Shown: positions 47,766 through 62,626, numbered from the stretch's first letter. The stretch: DNA of 64,000 bases from Rhyacichthys aspro (GCA_036850595.1 CM072159.1:8517016-8581015); one strand, 5' to 3'. Translations and numbers: made by a program. The notes: generated from the sequence alone by a model not told the origin.

Positions 47766-49642
47766 CTAAATAGTCACTAAGTTGGCAACGCTGACTCGAG
47801 GATCCTGCCTGTTAGTCTTAGCTACTTAGTTGTTTAGTAGTCTTGGCTACTTGCATGCCTAAAAGTCAATGGTGCTTTTCATTTTGCATGAGTTTGGAGT
47901 CGTTTTGTATAATATTAATGTCAACTCTCTCCAACCTGTTGTGGTCATTTAGCACTGACTCTGCCTGTTTCACATGAACACACTTTTGTTTTCACAGAGA
48001 AACCCAGGGTTAACTCAACAGTAACTATAGCTTCATGATACCGGGATTGTTAGGGTTTGTTAAAGAAATATCCAGGGTAGGTTCTAACTCGTAGGACAGG
48101 GCCCTGTTCATGGCCCAACCTTAAAGCCAAAATTACATATAGTGAATGATATTATATTTAAATGTATGAAACTGAACCTAATGCATAGCACAAGTATGAT
48201 TTTGTGTTTGGCTTAATAAAAGGCACGGCTAATAATGGCTGCATTTTCAGGTACACAGGGGCAGAAGGCAGACTCCAGCCTCAGCACCTTCAAAGAGGGT
48301 TTCCATGTTTTTTTTTAGAGAGCACACTTAGTCCCAAAATGTAAGAAAAATACTACTGAAAGTCTCCGCGGACAGGCGCATTTTCTGAAAGGTCACCAGC
48401 TTTGTAATATTGTGCACTAATGGCACTTAGACTCGACAATATAACAGCACAAGGTTCCTACTAAAAGGCCATTTTTGGCTGGAGTCGTACCATGTGCAGA
48501 TGTAACTGGATATAACATCCTGTTTTTTTCCCTTTTCACAAAAATGTCATTCTTTGTTGCTGACTCTGATTTAGGTAAGTTTGTGGTCAATTGTGCCTTG
48601 ATGATCCACACTTTTGCAGAGTGTCTGAACCAATATATATATTTAGATATGAGTTCTCAAGAAAATGTGTTCATTATTTTCTTCCTGTTTCATGTAAAGA
48701 CACCATTAAAATAAATGTCAGGCTATTATTTATGAGATTTTCAGGCTTCATATTTTGAAGGGTTTTTTTTTTGCCAGTTTTTGAATATTTAATAAGATGA
48801 CACCTTATTGATGTATTGATGCTAATTTCAATGAAGTGTTGCCATTTTTTTATGTTTGCTTTGCCTGAAAAAAAAATCATAGCAAACATCAGCTAGTTGT
48901 CAAAACAATGTTGATTAGTGCAATAATTAATTTTCAGAAATTTGACCAAAATAGCATGTGTTTTAGAGAGCACAGAGTCTGTCTATGCACCTCATTAAAA
49001 TGAACTGTGTACGCTGTGGAAATTGGATGGACCCAAGCCGCTTCATGACCATACAATGATGACTGCAAGTCGTATTTAAAACCTTGACATGGCATGCATT
49101 AAATGGTTGCTGAAGATGAGGCAGACTGAAATCACAGAGTGCACATAATGAACTAATGTTTCCCAAAATTTAAATAAATAAATAAAGGGATGTTCTTCTG
49201 TTTTAGTGCTTTTCAGTAGATTGTAATACTTTTTATTAAAATCCTTGTTGCTGTGCTTTTTGTTGTTTTTAACAGTCATTATTTGTTTTAAAGTTGAATG
49301 TTCCTGACCATTATTAATTTTTTTGAATGTTTTAAATTATGAGTTATAACTAACCTATTTTTTACAAGCCAATAAAAGTAAATTACCTGAACATTAAGGC
49401 TTTGAAAGAATTACCTGTTCACAAAATAATTTAGCCTATTATCCAAGGCCCTTAAATAGGGCTTTATGTTTCTTATTTATTTACTTGAAAGACTCCTCAG
49501 TTCTTGTGCTTTGAAACAGGGAACTCCCACAAATACAGTGATGGAGTTTGCTTCACAAATCTGCTGCCTTCCATATTCCCGGACAGAGTGTCCCTTTTTA
49601 CATACTGCAACCAAATGAAAAATAAACATGTGAGCAACAAAG

Positions 49643-49762
49643 TAGCACCCCTGTCTCACAGCAAGACAGTACTTCAATCCCCAGCCGTTACCCTTCTGTG
49701 TGGAGTTTGCACATTCTTTGTGTCTGGACACGGTTCCTTTGGGTTTCCCCAACCACTGAACA
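49643..49762 (+). mobile_element. SINE-like teleost repeat fragment, copy 2
   Basis: Counterpart of 27481-27600, unchanged as far as I can see. Confidence 0.6.
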
Positions 49763-51911
49763 GCATGTATAGAGTAGGAGCCCTGTGTGTAGGAGCCTGT
49801 GACTTGAAAAAGCAGATTTGTAATTTCAATGGAATTTTCTCAGTTAGATAAATGTTAAATAAAAAAGTGACTGTGCCAAATAACACACAGTACAGTCTGG
49901 GGAACTGTCAGTGCCTGACTTTGGGAAGCAGCATTAGCAATATACAGCAGCCGGCAAAGTAATTCAGTTCCCTCTGCCGAGAAACAGTATCACTCGTGTC
50001 TCCCTCAGATTTTGACAAACCCTAGAAACTAAGAAATCATGTGGGAAGCATTATGCCAATATCCTTAGTGAGACTTGTCCATGCGGGAGCAGGTGAGTTC
50101 AGCTTAGGTTTTTACCTCGACAGAAAGTGAACCAGGTCTGTGACATTGAAAACCCCAAATTACCCTCAAGTTACCTCACTAACCCATTGATCTAGCTTTG
50201 AAGTACAGAGCCCCAGAGCATCAACACCGGACTCTAAAAGGTGCTTTTAACATAAAATTCATAACAGACAAGGACTACTTTCAGTAGTACATCACACCAT
50301 GGGAAAAGAAAAGGTATATGTAGATTTTCCAAATGTCCAATGAATGCCATGTTGATGCTTTGAGGCCTTTCTCACAATGACACCAACAACAAAGTTGAAA
50401 TGGAAGCGTGGAAACGGCACTAAACACTAATATATGCGTGTGGCTCCTTTGTTGTTGTTCCATGGCAGCGAGGCCCAGATGGATAAAAGACTGTAACCGG
50501 GGCAATAGAAATATATGGATGACAAAAAATCAAAGGGAGCAATAAAAAGGGCTCTACTAAATAAACATCATAAGGCAGCGAAAGGAAGATAACGACCTGC
50601 AGACCATTTAATTTGCATTAACCTGATCACAAACTACTTGGAATATGAGGCAGGATAATGCTGTCAATAAAATGGTCAAATGTCATTTCATTCAGTTTTA
50701 CCATTAAATAGACTTTTGTGTAAACTGAATGAGGTTTGATGGATTGACACTGCATTGAAGGGTGTTTCTCAACTGTCACTATTCTTCTTTCTGAGTCAGG
50801 TCTTCTTAAGTCAAGGTGAGAGTCCTGGCTCCATGAAGGGGTTTTGGAACAATTTTAATGCCATTATGTTTCCAAATAAAGTACTTTTTCCTTAAAAGTT
50901 TATAGTTTGTAGTTTCGTGTTTATTATAACTAGGGCTTAGAAGATCAAGGATGTCAGTGTAGCATTTATTCATTTTCTCAATTTTGTGCCTTTTCATTTC
51001 TCATCCCTCAATAAGTACTTATTTTCATATATTCCTTCATTCAGGGATAGGAGCTTAACCAAGCAGCTTTGGCCATTAGGCAGTATGATGTTGAACCATG
51101 TTGATGTTGATGTGCAAACCAAAGAAATGGAAAACTAAACAGTGAAAAGTAATTCAGAGTTGATGTATGTACGTCATAGTGGATCCAATGCTCCCTATTG
51201 ACACAAGAAGAGGTGGAGCTATTGACTTGAGTAGATAGATACAACAGATACACAACTCTAATGTTAAATAAAGCATAGGCAAACAAGTTTGATTAAAAAT
51301 ACCCTGCACAGTCAAGAATAAGTTGGAAAATGTGACTTTTCCTGTAACCAACATCACAATGATCTAACTGACTGAATGCTGTCTTTGAGTCACCGATGCA
51401 TTGCCACCTGTAACTCTGCAAAATGTATAAAAATGCATTTTTCTCAAGTGGCAGAATTTATTCAAGTGTTACAAAAGGACCGACTATTACATCTTTATCA
51501 GAACAGATCATACTGACTAGACTCAAAATGAATGCTATTCAGTTTATCTCAGGAATTCACATGGACTGCTGATTCAAAACTGCAGCAAAGGCTCAGCAAT
51601 ATTTGGTACTAAGTATTATGAAGAAATATCTGCAGTTTAGAAATTGTTATACAAAAAAAGGACCAAATTCTTAATGGGTTTGTCCAAGGAACAATGTAAG
51701 GCTGACTGAAATATTCATTGTGCAAAACGCTGTTGTAAGTAGTTGTGTGAATCATTTGAATTGAAGACTTGAATATTCAAGCTTTCCAAAGGGTGAAAGG
51801 GTGCTACTGGGGAGTGTTAGTGGAGACACAGAGGCTCGCTGCATCATGGGAAATCGCCCTGTCTAAAGCTATAGCATCTTAATAGTTGCTAGCCTTGGCC
51901 AGCCTGAAGTA

Positions 51912-52042
51912 TAAGCTTTATTAAAAAGGAAGGTTTTAAGTCTAATCTTAAATATAAAGAAAGAAGGAGAGGAAATTGGTAACTAAAGGTTCCAAGGGCA
52001 TGGTCTGATTGGCCTGACAATAACCTTGTGACAGAAACAAAA
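51912..52042 (+). repeat. Possible LINE or SINE-derived repeat fragment, copy 2
   Basis: Counterpart of 29750-29880. Confidence 0.35.
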
Positions 52043-52581
52043 CAATTATGGTAGGGGTATTAAATGCTTGTTTACAATGACTTCAGTTGGAAACAGAGCT
52101 CCTTTTGAGCTCTCTGCATGTTTGGTGCACAGTGGTACACATGTCAGTATTCACATTTATCCAAGTAAACCTCATCAGAAAGGCAATGATATTAGCTTCA
52201 TCTATTCCAAAATTGTTGCAATGTAGACTTGAACAAACAAGTGATATCTGGTCTTCAACAAGGCACATTGAAAAGTAACAAAGGTGTTTTAATTGTGGGA
52301 GATGAGGAAACATGAGGAGGTCACATGATCACCCATGTGCACAGCACACCTAATTAAAAACAATAGATATCCTGGGCGATGATACAGAACAGTACCTAGA
52401 TTTTCTACCAACACCATTATGTTGCAGTGAGTTCATTGCAAATTTAAAAAAGGTTCTCAGAATTAGAATTCCAGCAATAACTAAGATCTTGACAGTAAAA
52501 GACCTGTACAGTGATCCTTCGTTTATCGCGGGGGTTAGGTTCTAAAAATAACCCACAATAGGCAAAATCCGCTTTATTTTT

Positions 52582-52606
52582 TATTATTATTATTATTATT
52601 ATTATA
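52582..52606 (+). repeat. (ATT)n microsatellite, copy 2
   Basis: Counterpart of 30421-30448, about one unit shorter. Confidence 0.9.
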
Positions 52607-52940
52607 TATGTTTTAAGCCTGTAAAGCCTCACCACACACTTTGTACACTTTTCTTAGACAGGCATTAACATTTTCTCACATTTCTCTCTTGTTTAAACAC
52701 CCTCAAAGTTCAAACCTTAGCATCTTCCTCTGTCTTTTGGGTGCGACCGCAGGTGCCTTTGTCGGTGCAGAACGTTTCGTCGACATTGTGGGTTTTGTTG
52801 GGAGAAAACTTGCAAACATACAGCACTTCAGAGTCACACTGCTAGCGATCCAACATTTATGTAAATTTAGCAAGCTGAACCCATTCTGTACTGTACAGGA
52901 GACACGGCACGGAGGAGATTGATTGACAATGGTCTACAGT

Positions 52941-53062
52941 CCCTTAGCCAATCAGGATGCAGAACACAATGCTCGAGTTCTCCCTTAGCCAATCAGGACG
53001 CAGAACAGAATGCGCAAGTTCTCCCTTAGCCAATCAGGACACAGAACACAATGCGCATTCAT
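52941..53062 (+). repeat. Triple 41-bp CCAAT repeat, copy 2
   Basis: Counterpart of 30784-30905, followed by an A-run slightly longer than in copy 1. Confidence 0.9.
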
Positions 53063-56000
53063 ATGCTGTAAAAAAAAAAAAAAAAAAAGTACTAAAAAAA
53101 CTGCACTAAAAATATCCGCGAAACAGTGAGGCCGCAAAAGGTGAACCGCGTTATAGTGAGGGACAACTGTACACCAAAGACACAAATCAGACAGAGATCA
53201 GCACGTATTAGACACAAGTAGATGTAAAGTTACTGCAATGTGGCAATGAACTAAAACCTTATTATGATAAGAATATCACAAATGAGCAACAATGTGATAC
53301 AACCCAAAGAGGTAAAAGTACAGTTACTGTGCTGAATTTGTTTTAAACACACTAAGCATGGCTAGTGCAAACACACCCTCCTGGGACTTAAATGGAGAGT
53401 ATGTAATTTTTAATGCATGTGAAAAAGAGAACCCTTTAATTCGACTGGTCCACACCTTTTCAATAAGGAAGTAATGGCTGCTGTTTGAATAAGGAAAGTG
53501 TCTCTTAAGCGCTGAATACATCTTTAAAAAAGCGAAACAAAAAATAAAAACAAACAGAGAAAAGGGAGGCAATGTGAAACAGGGATAAATATTAGCAATT
53601 CAGTCACGCAATGTTAAACAAGGCGGAGATAACTGCAGTTCTGCCGCTGAAGTCGGAGCTAAAAGTTTAAGGCTGTTTTTGGTAGTGAGTAATGTCTGAG
53701 ACAGGGACAACAACAAGAAAATTGGATAGTGCCACTTTAAGTCACGACAGCACAAAGTTCTCATTGGATACTGTGGCACTTCAATTATGGATTGTGTTCA
53801 AATTACTGATACATTGAACAAAATTATTATTCAATTATTTTCATTGCTATCTTTAGGCATTTTGTGTGACATAGAACAAGGACAGAAAGATACAAAACAC
53901 AGCTGACTTAAATCCCTATTCCCTTTTTGTCTTTTGTCTTCAGGGATTACCGCAGCAAATCATTATTAATTATTTACATGTTTAGTTTGGCAAAGGTTTT
54001 ATGCCAGATGCAATTGCTGACCCAACCTTCTCCATTTATTAAGGCTTGCGTCTGGCACAAAAGTACTGTAGCTTGTGACTCCTGTGGCTGGATTAGATGA
54101 CCTACAATAATATATAAATATATAAAATTGCTGTGACAAAACCCAAACATGATCAAAAATGCCACCCATGTCTGCAAATGTAAATGTTGTCTCGGGGAGA
54201 AAACTTTATCTTACATGTAAAAAGTATAAGGTTTTGTGTTCACACAACCCATCTTCCGATTATCGAGAAAAATCTAACAGAAAAAACAAAACAAAATGTA
54301 ATGTATGTGTCATCTTTTCATTCTGGGCAAAGCGATAAACTTAAAATTGTAATAAAATGTTGAAACCGGGTTGGTACTTTAATGGTGCAGCACCCAGTTT
54401 TGAGTGTGATGCTTATATGCTGCAGGGGGCTGAAGTGAAGTGTATCATGGGAGATCCGTGTGATTCCCGCCTGCAGACATCCTGTGGACCTGACTGCTGA
54501 TTGTAGACATGGGTTGTACACATAAAAGTTTGAGCTGTCAGAAACTATTAGCCTCAAACTATCAACCTGCCATAATCATCTGTTCACTGGTAATGTGTCT
54601 GCCAACTTCTATTAATATGGGTTGTAGCTTGTAATCTGGTTCGTGTTACATTGGAAAGGATCATTTATTACCTGTTCCATTTCAAGAGAGTTTTGTAATA
54701 GCTCTAGCATATATACAAAAAGCCATTATGAATGAAAGAATGAAATACTTTTGTCACTGTGCTTACTTACCTTTCCTTAGTCAAGCATGTAGCCTTGGAC
54801 TTTCCAGCAAACAGCAGCCTAGCAATTAAACTATTGTGACTGGATGTTGTCATAGTAACTGCTGTTTAAGCTTCCTTATCAATAATAACAAGCTTTTTTG
54901 TTTTATGCCTTTTTTAATATTTAATTCTGTGTTGTATTATTTTTGACGTGGTTGTTTTTAGGGACACTTGCTGGGCAAATACTAGGCTTTTTGCCCTCCA
55001 ATTGTGTCTTTATTGACCACAATTATGTCTGCTTGTTGCACCTGGTGTGTAAGTGCTGCTCAAATTGCAGATGAGTTTAGTGTTAGTTTTCATGTTTTGT
55101 GACTGGTCCAGAGCAGCACATTAAACAACAGATGGACACACATTTTGTCAAATACAGTTTCACTGCACAGAAGCTCTGGTGGAAAAGTATTGTTGCATTG
55201 ACCTCAGCACAAAGCAAACTCACTTTCTCTGAAGTGAAGCTTTAAAACACAGCTCCTCTTTGCCACAGAAGAGTCATACAAATGAACTCGTACGACAGAG
55301 TATTGATGTGTGGGGAGTCTTTTCTCTTTGTCTTTCCTGGTGTTTCCTGTCTGGGCCTTTCAAACTCACACTCATGCACTGCAGATTCTATTAAGATTAA
55401 CCTGTGTGAAATTGGACAAATTGAAAAACAAGCCAAAACTTCATCTTGTGTTTCAAACAAGTTTCAACAAGTTTTGTCTTTTATCCATCCTTGATTCTTT
55501 TAAAACTCACCCCAAAGCACCTTGCATACTTGTCAACCTAATTCCCCTGCCTTATGTAGGGTACCTAGCTGCTCAACTTGTAATGTAAATCTGTTTTTAG
55601 TTTAGAATTAAATATTAACTTAATTTTCTCTTGGGATCAATCAACAAGTTTTGACACTGTGTTTATATATGCACTGGTGCCACAGTAATATAACATGAGT
55701 CCAAAACAATAAAGGGCCTTTACATTCACTAACAAAGTTTTCACACCTTTTCGTCCACATCACAAATTCTAACTTGTGGTTTTGCACATTCGGACTCTGT
55801 AAAACTATTTGGTACCAAGTAACAAGAGGTCATTTTTGTCCTAAAATCACAAAGAGGCATTGCAAACGTCACAAAGTAATATTGAGTAGTAACATTTTCA
55901 GGCCAATACTGTTAAAGCTTCTGTTGGTGGTGATCCTCTTACGTTTTGTGTGTGATGGCCCCTGCCTTTGCTTATTTATGTCAAATGAGCTGTTAATACA

Positions 56001-57287
56001 ACACACTTATTAATAGTGCTACTAAATTATAGTGTAAAGAAACTGTTTTGTGAGTCATAAAAGAGCATAATATGTCAGTATGTCTTTTTGTATTTTTACA
56101 TTTTTCAGAACTTTTACCAAACAAACCTCAGTCCAGGCAGAAACCTTGGAACTTTCTTGTCCCAGGACGATACTTAACACAAGACAATACGTGAGTCACA
56201 AACTTAACACTGAAATAGAGGGAGCAGAACTCATATTTGTACGAAATATGCTAACATTTCCCTACCTTTTCAGAAGACACTTTTTTTTTCTTCCAAACTT
56301 GCCGCTTGGATAGTCTCCACTTGTAAAGATGACATCCGTAAATATTGCGCCGCTGTCACAACAACACTGAGTCTGTAGAGGAATCTGTTTTTATATGAAA
56401 TTGAAAACACGTATGAACAATGGCTAGAAATCCTGTTTGATCTGAGTAGAGTCTTCGTCACCTCCTTGTACCGCCATAGGTTCCCTGGTTTCCTGTCAGT
56501 GTTATCCCTGTGTTAGCAATTATTAGATGTACAAAATCAATATAAGCTAAGTCATATCTATGATTGTGTATAAAATAAACTGCTGAATAAAGATTTAGGC
56601 TTTTTTCATCCTCTGTCTTTTCTCACAATGTCATGTTTTCTCACCAAAGTCTTCTATTGTACAACACACAGTTAATATTTCTTGTGACTACTTTTTACTT
56701 TGCACATTTTCTTCATTTCTGAGAGCTAAAATGGTGGGTTTATTTACTAGACTCTTATGTTTGTTGACCCACAAACAAAGGTACTGTTTGTGTGTCTGCA
56801 GTTTAAGTAAGAAAGCATCATAGTTAAGTGCACTCTTCATATAGGACTCCAATCACAGTTAAGTGTTTTTTTTCCATTTGTACATTCTGTACATTCTTTT
56901 GCTGCATCACAGAAAATAAACAAAAGCATTGCAAATAGAAAATGTGCAGAGAACAGCAGCTAAGCATTCGCAACATCAATGCTCATAAAACAAGAAATAG
57001 ATGATAAAAGCCTTTTATTTAACATGCAGCCATCACCGGCAACATTAACCAGCACTTAAGCTAAACTGATTCAACTACTCAATTCAAACGGCTTCTCATT
57101 TACAACCATTCTCACAGTACAATATGGTTCTTAGATTGTGTTTCCATCTGAGCATTAAAAACAACATTAAAAATACTAAACGGGATGTGATTAGGCATTA
57201 AAAAAAGCATGTGCATTAAAATTAGATGTGTTGAAAATGCATCTTTTTATCAATTGCTCTCTCCTGACATGTGTGTTCAATATAACT

Positions 57288-57904
57288 ACCGTATTTTCCG
57301 GACTATAAGCCGCTACTTTTTTCCCACACTTTGAACCATGCAGCTTATACAGAGATGCGGCTTTTCTATGAACTTTTCTCCAGCCCTCAGGGGGGCGCTC
57401 TAGCAGGAAGTGCAAAAACGAGACAGGCAGCGGTAGTCAGTACAAACAAGAAAGCACCAGTTTTTATTCTTAGCACATGCAACCCAAGACGCACAACAGC
57501 AAAATACGGTAATATTTTGACACCCTCACCCCCTCATAATGGAAAACAAATGAAGTGACAGTGGTTTGGTTTTCAGTAGTTTCAATGCTCAGGAGGAAGG
57601 TGAATAGTGACTTGTGGTTTCAGTGTACGGGAGGAAGATGAATAAAACCACCAATGACTTTTCTGTTTTGTTTGATCAGCACTTTTACTGCCGTGTTACA
57701 GGCACTGTTCGGAAACAATCAGTTCAGGTATATGAATAAACACTTATGGTACAAAATCTGTCTATGTAAATATCTTATTTCTCAGCCTGGATATCGGCGG
57801 CTTATAGTCCGGTGCGGCTTATATGTGACAAAATATATATTTCTTTTAAATTTTAGTGGGTGCGGCTTATATTTAGGTGCGCTCTATAGTCCGGAAAATA
57901 CGGT
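57288..57904. mobile_element. 617-bp inverted-repeat DNA element, copy 2
   Basis: Counterpart of 35123-35743 with the same 20-bp terminal repeats and AACT flanks. It is four bases shorter overall, including a 5-base loss near 57425 and a one-base gain near 57711. Confidence 0.8.
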
Positions 57905-59235
57905 AACTTAACCAAAAGGTGGAAAGTGAAGTACAAGGCTTCAGCTCTGTGCTCTCGGCTCACAACACACACAAGGATCAGCTCTGGGTGTGAAAATTGG
58001 GGGCCACTGTGTTCAATCATTCAGGTTAAGTGGGTAAGAGCAGGTTACAGTCTGGATCTTAGCACTTGTGTGAAAGCAGCGTGAATTTTTGCTACTTCCA
58101 GTTGCAGTATGACCTGTCCCCACAAAACATTGGAAAGCTACCAATCAGTTGGTTTACAAGCAGAGTTTAAATGGAGTGTGCTCATAGACTGCTCTGTACA
58201 AATAAACAGCTGGTATTCAGCTGCTAGAACACCTTTAACTTCAAAAAGGGTAGGATTTTGTATTGTTTATTATTCATTTTAGATTCAGATTTTTCTGTAA
58301 AAAAAAAAAAAAAGATGCAAAAAAATTCACTTTTATTCTTCATGACATTACAGCACTATCCCAGCTTTGTGGCTATGAGTCAGAATACATCATGTGGAAC
58401 CCAACAGTGGGTATAAAATGAGGCCTATGCAAGGGCCACAAGATGCATTCACGTGGTCCTCGGGAACTCGTAAAAATGTTTTTCTCGAGTTGAAAAATGC
58501 ACATGAACGCCTGCTTAGGTCAGAACAACAGCTCGGAAACTCGGGCGAGTCGGAGTTGCCCGAGGTTCCATGTTGACGTTATTTTCATCATCAACATGTG
58601 GAGGAAAGAAAACGTTGAAGATATTTTAGTAATATAAGTCATTTAAAAATATTTCATACAAACTGTTTTGCACATTAATAACTTGATAATGAGTTTTTTG
58701 TCCATGTGGGCTCATTTAAACTATATACTTATTATTTATTTATGTTGGTATTTAGAGGTTTCAACATACGTTAGGTTAACTTATGTTTTGAATAGGCTTC
58801 CTTTTCTTGAACTGCTGCTAATAGGCTAATAATTGCAACTTTGACTGTATTAACTCATGTAAAAATAGCATTAGCACATTTATGACTTCATGTCCATCTT
58901 CCTGGTTGTTATGGTTTAGAATGTTCTGACTTTCTGAGCTGAAATCATATGAACTCACCGAAGTCAGGAGAATGACTTCCTAACTCAGACATTCAGAGTT
59001 CCTAAGGACCACATGAATGAATCAATAGTGCACCTGCTCTACAGGCAGCACAACTTGGAAATAAATCCATAAGCCAAATCATTTTTGTTTTGCTGTGCCA
59101 ATAAGCCACGTCCATTGAAACTAGTAGGCACCCATTGTTTTTTTGGTTTTTTTCTTATTCAATAACCTGTTCTCCTAATATATCCATGGTTTCCGTCCCC
59201 CATTTGATCTTCTTGATGAGTTTGTTGTGTAATGT

Positions 59236-59366
59236 GAATCCCAGACAGAATCTGATCAAATTGAACTAAACCAGATCATAAAATCTTAGAAGGAACCAGG
59301 CTAAACCAGACAATGTAATTCCAAACAGGACCAGGCCAGACTCCATGATGTTGAGATCAGGGTTAC
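59236..59366 (+). repeat. Degenerate ACTAAACCAG-type tract, copy 2
   Basis: Counterpart of 37070-37200. Confidence 0.4.
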
Positions 59367-60520
59367 ACCATTACATCAGGACTCCTTGCTCTGGGATTAC
59401 TATAAAAATGAAAGATTTTCATCTCTTGTTCTCTCTTGTTGACAACATTCTTACTTTACTGCACATCTTCACTGTTTATATTACAATAATGTTATTCAAT
59501 ATGATTTAAAAAAAAAATCTCACTTTTCATGTAAATACAATTTACAGTAAGATTTGGCCCGGCTATTAATAGTTAATTATTATATTAAATAGTAATTAGT
59601 GGTTCCAGCATGACCTGGAAAATCTAGTCCAGAGACATGCATTTGTTGACATTTGTGGTAAGTTTAAGTTAAATTTTGGAGAACTAAACGGGTTATTTTT
59701 GCATCTCCTTTTTGTTGCGGCTACTGTAGCCAGGTCGCAACAATAATTATTCAGTAAACTGCATGCTTTCCTGATACTGTGCCACCCTAGCAAAGACTGT
59801 ACTCTACAGATTATTCTACTCTGGGTCATATTGTGAAGCCCCTTAGTCTGTGTGGCCCATCAAACATGCATGTAACGCTGTTCATTTTGAGGATGAGAAT
59901 ATGAAACATCACAGTGTGTGGGTTAATGGCCTCCAGGTAAATATGTAGACATTTTGGGGTCAGCACCTGGAACACTTGATAAGTATTTTATCACACAGCA
60001 GGGGCATAAGGTTGGGAATGCATCACAAAGTATGCAGGTCATGCTGAACTTACAAAAAAAAAAAAACATCTTCATTTACACAACAAAACACTTACATTGT
60101 TCAGTATTGATTGGCTCAGAGCCGAGGACGAGTCCCGGCCAACACTATTATGATAATGTGGCCATGCTTTGCTGACTTCCATTTAAAATAAGCAATAATA
60201 TGATATCCTATAAATATTCAGAATGGATGTCAGATTTAGTATGCACCATTTGCTCCAATACAATACACAACAACACAAAGATATAGCCAGATGCTTCAGA
60301 CTATGGGATTTGCCAAAAACTCCTTGCTGTGAACATGCTTCTTGTTGTGTTCTTGTTATTTTTAATCAATTTTTTTTCCAAGTGCATAAGAGACATTTAC
60401 AAGTACCACAGAATGATGCATGCATACTTACATCCACAACTCGTCCCACACACATGTATAATTCATAAATGTCATGCCAATAAACTATTCATTCCGTCAT
60501 TAATTGTCTTCTGCTTGGTC

Positions 60521-60598
60521 CTGTTAGGGGCTTGCAGGTGACTGGAGCCTATCCATCAGCTTTAGGCATAAGGCAGGGTACAGCCTGAGGGTTGCCTG
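60521..60598 (-). mobile_element. SINE-like teleost repeat fragment (3' part), copy 2
   Basis: Counterpart of 38355-38432. Confidence 0.6.
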
Positions 60599-62541
60599 AG
60601 ACTTTTTTTTTTTTTTTCTGGGGTCACACATGTTCCACAATGTTCTCCTGAAACCAAGCCCTGGTTTAACTTGTACAAAACACTTTTATTGCTCTCTTAA
60701 TTTTATACATATTATATATATTTGAATGCATAGGCCTACAGGGTTCTTTCTATAAATGCCTTGCTAAACTGAAGAATAGAAAAAGAGGAAGAACTATGAA
60801 CCAAGACAACTGCAGAGAGTGTTAGATGTGTTTATAGACGAGTTAAAAATAGTTTAGACTGATGTGTGGCTATGTATACTAATGTTTTCCAATACACCTT
60901 TATTTCTAAGACACTGAGCTTTTCAAGATCCACGCTAATGTCACAGGTCATTGTTTTGTTTAAATCCGTGGTAACAACATGAGCTTGTGGTTTTCACAAC
61001 TGTGTATCACAATATATAACTTACCAATAATTTCAACTTTATAATTTGTCCATAAAAAATAAAAACATGAAAGTTCGCAGTGTTGTTTAACCTTATCTAA
61101 TGTTATGTAGTTGTCACTGTGAGATAATTTGACAAAAGCTATTGTTTAAGTTAATTGCTCTTATACAAAGCAACCAACAGTGAGCTCTCCACGTAGAAAA
61201 CACATAATAACAAATAACCATTGATGCTTAAAAATACCTCTTCATTTGGAGTTATTCAAGTAAAAATGAATCAAAGATTAGAGTAAATCTCATCAGTAGT
61301 GACCTAAATCATGACTGCTGGCTTTACTTCCAGCCGCTGCAGAGAGACATAATTTCATCTATAGGGAAACAAAACTCATGTAATTATCAGCCTGGAAGGG
61401 CAGAGAACCTTCAGAGGCCTGTCTGACACTGAACTCAGAGCTTAAAGTTAAAGGTGAGCCCAAAACTTCAGTTAGGTGTAGTGTTTTTGCAGTGTAAAAT
61501 TGATCAAGACTGGTACGGATTAAAAAAGGTAGATGTGCTTTAAAGTTTTTAGAGCTTCTGCTGCCAAGTAAAACAATGTTTTTGAACTGAATTCAGTATC
61601 AATCAAGTCTATAAACCTATTAACAAAGTCACAACTTGATCACTTATCACTTTACATCTGCATGACAAAATGTGACACTCTCTATGGCTAGTTACATGAA
61701 GTCCAGTCCAAAGTTTCAAAATTGCTAGTGCAGAAACTTTTTTTTCTGTTCTTTAACACAGGTTTATCTCAATAGAGGTTTGTGGTCAAACTAAAATAAT
61801 GGGAGCAACATTGAATGGTCATTTGACACTAAATAGATAATTCAGTCTAAACTCCATCCTTAAACTCCCTGAGTGTGCATTTTAAAAGCCAGAACAGAAC
61901 ATTACAAAAGTACTGCTCAACTTGTTCCAGTGTTATTCATAGTTAACACACCATGGCAGGGATCCTGATCAGATGCATTATTTGTGGCAGCATATTGTGG
62001 GCATCTGAAAAATCAGTGACTTTAGCTTTTCATTTCTAAAGTGGAATGAATTGAACTGTAATAAATGGGTCATTTCTGTACAATTCCATCTGGAGAATGA
62101 AGTCTTTTAATCCCATCTTTTATTGAAGTCTTTCCCGCTCACTCTCCACTTCTCTCTGTGGTAGTGATTTTCTGCCGGAAACTGATACCAGCTTGCTGTG
62201 CTCAATCAAACTGTGCGGAATGGAGGTCGGCCGCTTGATGAACAGGAGTCAATGTTCATGACATCTCTGCACGAAGACTGCATTGCACCATGTAATTCTC
62301 CTGCATCTCTTGAACGAAGATATTCCCCTGTTGAATGAAAATGCAGAATCTTGCCTTTGTCATATTTGTATTATATTCAATACATGGTTTTTTTTACATA
62401 GATGCTTTTTTTCATCTATTTTTTTTTTTTTTTTTACAAAAAGTATATCCTTAAAGTCAAGTCAAGCCTTAAAGTAAAGTAAGAAAAACAAAATCACTGT
62501 TTTTCAGAGTTACTCCTTAAATCCTTCAAAACTTTTCACAA

Positions 62542-62626
62542 GGGCGCCTCAGTGGCTCACCTAGTGATGGCATTCACCTCTCTCACTCCCTGTCTCTCTG
62601 ACACTTCATCAAATAAAGGCAAAAAA
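62542..62626 (+). mobile_element. SINE-like fragment, copy 2
   Basis: Counterpart of 40368-40452. The T-run region just upstream (62390-62437) is about nine bases longer than in copy 1, the largest single offset change in the block. Confidence 0.45.

Larger units (their letters stand above)
52509..53169 (+). mobile_element. 661-bp Tigger-like non-autonomous element, copy 2
   Basis: Same TA-flanked element (TA at 52507-52508 and 53170-53171). The left end reads CAGTGATCCTTCGTTTATCG, two substitutions from copy 1, and a one-base G deletion near 52800 changes an internal frame. Total length is equal because indels cancel. Confidence 0.75.
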
